The notes under the pieces: model-generated
What the model was told of the DNA's origin: nothing
What the model saw: the letters and a program-made list of their open reading frames with translations, nothing else
The model's database searches: none
Position numbers and translations under genes: made by a program
DNA from: Pseudomonadota bacterium
Lineage (GTDB): Bacteria; Desulfobacterota; Desulfobacteria; Desulfobacterales; C00003060
NCBI GenBank assembly: GCA_015222985.1
Contig: JADFWI010000187.1
Span: 1 to 10,109 of the forward strand
Length of the DNA stretch: 10,109 nucleotides
Reading direction: 5' to 3'
In this document: piece by piece, positions 7,321 to 10,109 of the stretch
How the letters are laid out: every line of letters starts with the position of its first letter
Position numbering within the stretch: position 1 is the stretch's first letter

Positions 7321-7350
7321 AAAACCGGGGCCTCTGTGCCCGGATTTTTG
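7321..7350 (+). terminator. Intrinsic terminator between jag and mnmE, possible attenuator
   Basis: CCGGG (7325-7329) pairs with CCCGG (7339-7343); a further C-G pair is possible with one bulged G. ATTTTT (7344-7349) follows, and AAAA precedes, so it could also act on the minus strand. It ends only 36 nt before the mnmE ATG with no room for a full promoter between, so it may regulate read-through into mnmE rather than simply ending the jag transcript. Confidence 0.55.
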
Positions 7351-7385
7351 CTACTGGTGAACTCCGTGAAAAATCATGTAATCTC

Positions 7386-8765
7386 ATGGATGTCGATACC
7401 ATAGCTGCCGTTGCGACACCTCCCGGCACCGGTGGGATCGGTATCGTGAAGATTTCCGGACCAAGAGCCACATCCTCGGTCCTTCCCCTCCTTCGGCCAC
7501 GCAGAGATCCTTCGCGCCTGAAATCTCACCACCTGTACCACGGGTACATCATCGATCCAGGGACCGAAAAAGCGGTCGATGAAGTGCTCTACACCGTTAT
7601 GAAGGCCCCCCGTACATACACCAGGGAGGACGTAGTGGAAATCCAGGCCCATGGGAGCAGGTACGGACTCTATTCAATCCTGGAGTTGGTGTTAAAGCAA
7701 GGAATCCGTATGGCAGAACCAGGGGAGTTTACCAAACGCGCCTTCCTGAATGGTCGCATTGATCTGACACAGGCCGAGGCGGTAGTTGAGTTAATCTCCG
7801 CGCAAACCAAGGAGGGTGTTGATTTGGCTTCCCGGCAGTTGAAGGGGCATCTGCACGGGGCCATCGAAGCGATTCAGAAGCCCATCGAGGCCATGCTGGT
7901 AGAAGTCGAGGCGGCCATTGATTTTCCAGAGGACTTGGAAGAGATCATCCAGCCAGAGGCTTTTGCCCGAAGAACGGATCAGGAGGTGATAGGTCCCCTG
8001 GAGGAACTCTTGGCTCATTATGAGGAGGGGCATGTCTACCGGGAGGGGATTTCGGCCATCATAATTGGACGTCCCAATGTTGGAAAGTCGAGCTTGATGA
8101 ATCGACTTCTTAAGAAAGAACGTTCGATTGTCACGACCACTCCGGGAACCACGCGTGATTTTATCGAAGAGACGGTCAACATCAAAGGTATCCCCTTGAG
8201 ACTGATAGACACGGCAGGTCTTCACGATACGGATGATGCCCTTGAAGCCATGGGGATCCGGTTCACAAGAGAGCGACTGGACGAAGCGGATATTGTGCTT
8301 TTTATGGTGGATTGCAGTGTGGCAGTGACCCCGGAAGATTTAAAGATCCATCAACTGGTCAAGGACCGCAAGGCTATTTTGGTGGTCAACAAAATCGACC
8401 TAAAACCTCACAGGCCCGTGCCGGAGATGATCAAACAGTTTCCTGGACTCCCGCAGGTTGAGGTTTCGGCCTTGTACAATGAGGGGCTTGAAGAATTGAA
8501 GACTGCTGTTTTTTCGGTCGTGATGAAACAAAGACGGCCTCCTGAGCTTCCCCGTATCGTTCCGAATCTTCGCCACAAGCTGGCTATTGAGAAGGCATTG
8601 ACCGCCTCAAAGACTGCCGCAGGTGGTTTTAGAAGCGGGCAACCTGCCGAGCTTGTGGCTATCGACCTGAAAGAGGCGCTTGACGCCCTTGGTGAAGTCA
8701 TCGGCATGACCACCACAGAGGACATCCTGGATCAGATCTTCAATAGGTTTTGCATCGGTAAGTGA
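7386..8765 (+). CDS. mnmE: tRNA uridine-5-carboxymethylaminomethyl(34) synthesis GTPase MnmE
   Basis: MnmE with its partner MnmG adds the carboxymethylaminomethyl group to wobble U34 of certain tRNAs. It is a K+-dependent GTPase that dimerises through its G domain and binds a tetrahydrofolate one-carbon donor. The product is 459 residues, as in the family. The N-terminal folate-binding domain is about 1-120 (TIAAVATPPGTGGIGIVKISG, APRTYTREDVVEIQ, RMAEPGEFTKRAFLNGRIDL). The helical domain surrounds an inserted G domain with G1 GRPNVGKS (228-235), G2 TTPGTTRD (251-258), G3 DTAG (275-278), G4 NKID (335-338) and G5 SAL (361-363). The C-terminal motif CIGK has the conserved C456. The ribosome site before the ATG is weak, and a terminator lies 36 nt upstream. 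That contrasts with the tight packing of the preceding genes. mnmG is not in the window. Confidence 0.98.
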   Translation: MDVDTIAAVATPPGTGGIGIVKISGPRATSSVLPLLRPRRDPSRLKSHHLYHGYIIDPGTEKAVDEVLYTVMKAPRTYTREDVVEIQAHGSRYGLYSILELVLKQGIRMAEPGEFTKRAFLNGRIDLTQAEAVVELISAQTKEGVDLASRQLKGHLHGAIEAIQKPIEAMLVEVEAAIDFPEDLEEIIQPEAFARRTDQEVIGPLEELLAHYEEGHVYREGISAIIIGRPNVGKSSLMNRLLKKERSIVTTTPGTTRDFIEETVNIKGIPLRLIDTAGLHDTDDALEAMGIRFTRERLDEADIVLFMVDCSVAVTPEDLKIHQLVKDRKAILVVNKIDLKPHRPVPEMIKQFPGLPQVEVSALYNEGLEELKTAVFSVVMKQRRPPELPRIVPNLRHKLAIEKALTASKTAAGGFRSGQPAELVAIDLKEALDALGEVIGMTTTEDILDQIFNRFCIGK

Positions 8766-8773
8766 TCAAAAGT

Positions 8774-8821
8774 CATCAAATCGCTTCGTGATTTGATGCT
8801 AGGAAAAAGATTTCCCTTTTT
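8774..8821 (+). terminator. Double-hairpin terminator after mnmE
   Basis: CATCAAATC (8774-8782) and GATTTGATG (8790-8798) form a perfect 9-bp stem around GCTTCGT. A second small stem follows, GGAAA (8802-8806) with TTTCC (8811-8815), and then CTTTTT (8816-8821). It begins 8 nt after the mnmE stop. The first stem is strong but AT-rich and has no T run of its own. Termination is likely, not certain. Confidence 0.6.
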
Positions 8822-8832
8822 ACGTCTCACAT

Positions 8833-8861
8833 GTGGTATTTATTGGGCTCGGGTGGTATTT
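8833..8861. repeat. Direct repeat of GTGGTATTT at 20-bp spacing
   Basis: GTGGTATTT occurs at 8833-8841 and again at 8853-8861. The 20-bp period is about two helical turns, which could suit cooperative protein binding. It lies about 110-140 bp upstream of the sigma-54 promoter. The second copy runs into a T tract. Confidence 0.35.
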
Positions 8862-8874
8862 TTTTTCTCAAGAT

Positions 8875-8888
8875 GTAACCTAAGTTAC
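8875..8888. promoter_or_regulatory. Inverted repeat GTAAC-N4-GTTAC, candidate activator site
   Basis: GTAAC (8875-8879) and GTTAC (8884-8888) form a perfect dyad. Its centre is about 113 bp upstream of the start site predicted from the sigma-54 promoter, within the usual range for bacterial enhancer-binding proteins. The cognate protein is not known. Confidence 0.35.
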
Positions 8889-8908
8889 CCAATTCCTCGG
8901 GTCCAATA

Positions 8909-8920
8909 GTCAGGCCTGAC
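8909..8920. promoter_or_regulatory. Perfect 12-bp palindrome GTCAGGCCTGAC, candidate activator site
   Basis: A perfect palindrome centred about 80 bp upstream of the predicted sigma-54 start site. Position and symmetry suit a dimeric regulator such as an enhancer-binding protein. It is about 33 bp from the GTAAC dyad, roughly three helical turns. Confidence 0.4.
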
Positions 8921-8967
8921 CATCGTAACTAGCTGGAGACACAAGATATAATTGAATGAAGTGGTAA

Positions 8968-8984
8968 TTGGCACTAAGGTTGCT
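8968..8984 (+). promoter_or_regulatory. Sigma-54 (RpoN) promoter
   Basis: TTGGCAC-TAAGG-TTGCT matches the -24/-12 consensus without a mismatch in the core: TGGCAC (8969-8974), five bases, TTGC (8980-8983). GG at 8970-8971 and GC at 8982-8983 are separated by exactly 10 nt. The expected start site is near 8995, giving a leader of about 50 nt before the ATG at 9045. Transcription would need an AAA+ enhancer-binding protein. Confidence 0.82.
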
Positions 8985-9044
8985 AGTAATGAAGGTGAAC
9001 ATCGCATGTGAGGCTATTCTGGAGGAAGGGAGGGGGAAAGCCAT

Positions 9045-9485
9045 ATGACGAGTGAAATAATCAAATTTACGGAAAAAACCATTACCTTATGTGCCGATTT
9101 TCCAAAGAGTGTGGGAACGGAAATAGACCTTTTGGTAAAACTGCCTGAAGGTATGATTCTAAGATCTTTTCCTCTTGAAGGGACCATTACCAGTTGTGAG
9201 TTGGTGAGCAATAACGGATCAAGTTGTTATGTGCTGGAGATGAAGATTGGCGACGTCTCACCGCTGAACGAAAAGATACTGGAGGCCTATAAGGACTACC
9301 TTGAAAGAAAAGAGATACTAGATGAAATAAAAATAGATTTTCTAGCCTTAAAGGAAGTCTTTGAAGGTTTTGCGGAAAAACTCCGACAACTGCGAATGGC
9401 CGCAGAAGAGGCGAGGAACAATGTAAAAGGAACATTAGAGCTCCTGAGGAGAACCAGCAGTGGAGGGAAAACCACTATCCACTAG
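9045..9485 (+). CDS. Unknown 146-residue protein, possible PilZ-like N-terminal barrel plus coiled coil
   Basis: I do not recognise this protein securely. Residues 1-75 read as short alternating strands: TITLCADFPKSVGTEIDLLVKLPEGM, SFPLEGTITSCELVS, CYVLEMKIGDVSPLNEKIL. The pattern of 'G-T-x-hydrophobic strand-LP', then 'G-x-I-x-x-C', then a strand ending before an 'LN..I' helix resembles PilZ-type beta-barrels. The c-di-GMP-binding RxxxR and (D/N)xSxxG motifs are not seen, so if PilZ-like it would be a non-canonical member. Residues 76-135 are charged and probably a long helix or coiled coil. There is no signal peptide or membrane segment, so it is likely cytoplasmic. The ATG has a purine-rich AGGGGG (9031-9036) 8 nt upstream. 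It stands alone, with its own perfect sigma-54 promoter about 60 nt upstream, suggesting a role in regulated functions such as motility, surface or stress. That is inference. Confidence 0.85.
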   Translation: MTSEIIKFTEKTITLCADFPKSVGTEIDLLVKLPEGMILRSFPLEGTITSCELVSNNGSSCYVLEMKIGDVSPLNEKILEAYKDYLERKEILDEIKIDFLALKEVFEGFAEKLRQLRMAAEEARNNVKGTLELLRRTSSGGKTTIH

Positions 9486-9536
9486 CGCCCCGTCCAGAAA
9501 ACTCTGCACCCTGAAATGGCAAGATGAAATGTCTCA

Positions 9537-9551
9537 CAAGTTCATAACTTG
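9537..9551. repeat. Short perfect hairpin CAAGTT-CAT-AACTTG, nested in a wider inverted repeat
   Basis: CAAGTT (9537-9542) and AACTTG (9546-9551) form a perfect 6-bp stem with a CAT loop. An alternative pairing is TCACAAG (9534-9540) with CTTGTGA (9557-9563). There is no T tail, so it is a weak terminator candidate for the upstream gene. Confidence 0.35.
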
Positions 9552-9576
9552 ACATCCTTGTGACCTTCCAACTTTA

Positions 9577-9733
9577 GGGTTCGCTCAACAATAACTTCAC
9601 ATTTTGATGCGCCGATCCATCCCGCCTGGCTGCGTTGCTCGTCGGTTAAATAGCTTGGCTATTCGCCCTCCTCGCGCCTTGCCATGCGTGCGCCTCGACT
9701 CCTGAAAATGTAAATTCATTCCTTCGCGAACCC
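9577..9733. repeat. 157-bp imperfect palindrome, MITE-like or dispersed intergenic repeat
   Basis: The ends are perfect 8-bp inverted repeats, GGGTTCGC (9577-9584) and GCGAACCC (9726-9733). The outer 29 bases of each arm match at 22 positions, including a shared ACATTTT block (9599-9605 and the complement in 9705-9711). The exact centre holds AATAGC-TTG-GCTATT (9649-9663). The middle of the arms is GC-rich and only loosely complementary. The trinucleotide TTA flanks both ends (9574-9576 and 9734-9736), compatible with a 3-bp target duplication. There is no transposase inside, so it would be non-autonomous. It may instead be a REP/BIME-like repeat; copy number cannot be judged here. Confidence 0.6.
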
Positions 9734-9799
9734 TTAACATCCCACGCCACCCGCTGATTTTGGCGACCTTTCTTGGATACGTTTTTTGGGCGATTATCC

Positions 9800-9828
9800 T
9801 TGACAAGCAGTTTTTTCGGGGTTATTTT
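9800..9828 (+). promoter_or_regulatory. Sigma-70-type promoter for the TetR-family gene
   Basis: Perfect TTGACA (9800-9805), a 17-nt spacer, then TATTTT (9823-9828), which matches four of six -10 bases. The expected start is near 9835, about 44 nt before the coding start. Confidence 0.65.
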
Positions 9829-9854
9829 AGACTAAAAAACGATATCGGTCTAAA
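9825..9854. promoter_or_regulatory. Operator-like inverted repeat overlapping the -10 and start site
   Basis: TTTTAG-A-CTAAAA (9825-9837) is a perfect 13-bp dyad overlapping the -10. The half-site TTTAGAC (9826-9832) is repeated inverted as GTCTAAA (9848-9854) after 15 nt. The location would block RNA polymerase, so autorepression by the adjacent TetR-type protein is plausible. Confidence 0.5.
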
Positions 9855-9878
9855 TATGCAGGTCCAGAAGGAAAGATG

Positions 9879-10109
9879 ATGAAAGAGGAGAAAGCGGAAT
9901 CTATACTTCATACTGCCAAGAAGATGTTCGGACGGTACGGTCTCCAAAAAACCAGTCTGGACGAGATCGCACGCATGGCGCGGGTTGCAAAGGCGACGAT
10001 CTATAACTACTTCGGTAGCAAAGACCGGGTTTATCTGGAAGTCCTTCGTCGAGAAACTGATGAGATAGTCGAAAAGATCTCATCTTCGGTGGACAAGGAG
10101 GTCCCGCCG
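9879..10109 (+). CDS. TetR/AcrR-family transcriptional regulator, partial (N-terminal DNA-binding part)
   Basis: The 77 codons present encode the N-terminal helix-turn-helix domain of a TetR-type repressor: ILHTAKKMFGRYGLQKTSLDEIA (9-31), then ARVAKATIYNYFGSKDRVY (34-52). The recognition helix AKATIYNYF and the following 'GSKDRVYLEVL' are highly typical. The C-terminal ligand-binding domain lies beyond the right edge, so the inducer cannot be guessed. Two consecutive in-frame ATGs occur, at 9876 and 9879. AAGGA (9868-9872) is 6 nt from the second and 3 nt from the first, so 9879 is preferred. A sigma-70 promoter with an overlapping dyad lies just upstream. TetR genes of this type often precede efflux or lipid-metabolism genes that would lie to the right. 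Confidence 0.92.
   Translation, partial: MKEEKAESILHTAKKMFGRYGLQKTSLDEIARMARVAKATIYNYFGSKDRVYLEVLRRETDEIVEKISSSVDKEVPP

Larger units (their letters stand above)
9486..9878. other. Gene-free region of 393 bases
   Basis: No credible coding frame is seen on either strand. It holds a small hairpin (9537-9551), the long imperfect palindrome (9577-9733) and the promoter and operator-like repeat before the TetR gene. A stretch of about 66 bases between the palindrome and the promoter (9734-9799) shows nothing definite. No clear terminator with a T tail follows the 9045-9485 gene. Confidence 0.6.

Noticed and set aside
7791..8225. Minus-strand 144-codon frame
   Set aside because: Antisense to mnmE, whose motifs are complete through this stretch.
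9597..9806. Minus-strand 69-codon frame rich in Arg and Gly
   Set aside because: It spans the palindromic element and its composition reflects that repeat; no ribosome site or family resemblance supports it.
1..10109. CRISPR array, toxin-antitoxin pair, prophage or defence island
   Set aside because: No regularly spaced repeats and no recognisable defence, integrase or transposase protein; apart from two unknown proteins the genes are housekeeping or common families.

Overview
The window looks like chromosomal DNA of a Desulfobacterota (former Deltaproteobacteria) member. The evidence is protein similarity in style: the YidC C-terminal region, the cobalamin/radical SAM protein with TPRs and the sigma-54 promoter all fit that group. 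The base composition is moderate, with no strong shift across the window. The assignment is inference; no rRNA or tRNA is present.

Layout. Bases 1-1865 carry a minus-strand pair: hisD (histidinol dehydrogenase) followed 39 nt downstream by an unrecognised, Cys-rich, acidic protein that runs off the left edge. Divergent to hisD is a plus-strand cobalamin-binding-type radical SAM protein with a C-terminal TPR region (2014-3738). Then comes the conserved ribosome/RNase P/membrane-insertion block on the plus strand: rpmH, rnpA, yidD, yidC, jag (khpB), mnmE (3938-8765). The first three genes overlap or nearly so. mnmE is set apart by a 231-nt leader holding several hairpins and an intrinsic terminator. 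dnaA, which often precedes rpmH, is not here, and I see no DnaA-box cluster.

After mnmE there is a terminator-like double hairpin. A 146-residue unknown protein (9045-9485) follows, preceded by a textbook sigma-54 promoter (TGGCAC-N5-TTGC) and by two palindromes spaced like activator sites. The 393 bases from 9486 to 9878 hold no gene. They contain a small hairpin, a roughly 157-bp imperfect palindrome that resembles a MITE or dispersed intergenic repeat, and a sigma-70 promoter with an overlapping inverted repeat. That promoter leads into the N-terminal half of a TetR-family regulator, cut by the right edge.

How the genes work together. L34 and RnpA serve translation and tRNA maturation. 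YidD and YidC insert membrane proteins. Jag/KhpB is an RNA-binding partner historically tied to the YidC homologue SpoIIIJ. MnmE modifies tRNA wobble uridines. The most interesting parts are the sigma-54-controlled unknown gene, the palindromic element, the Cys-cluster protein beside hisD and the hairpin-rich mnmE leader. I found no clear defence system, CRISPR array or complete insertion sequence.
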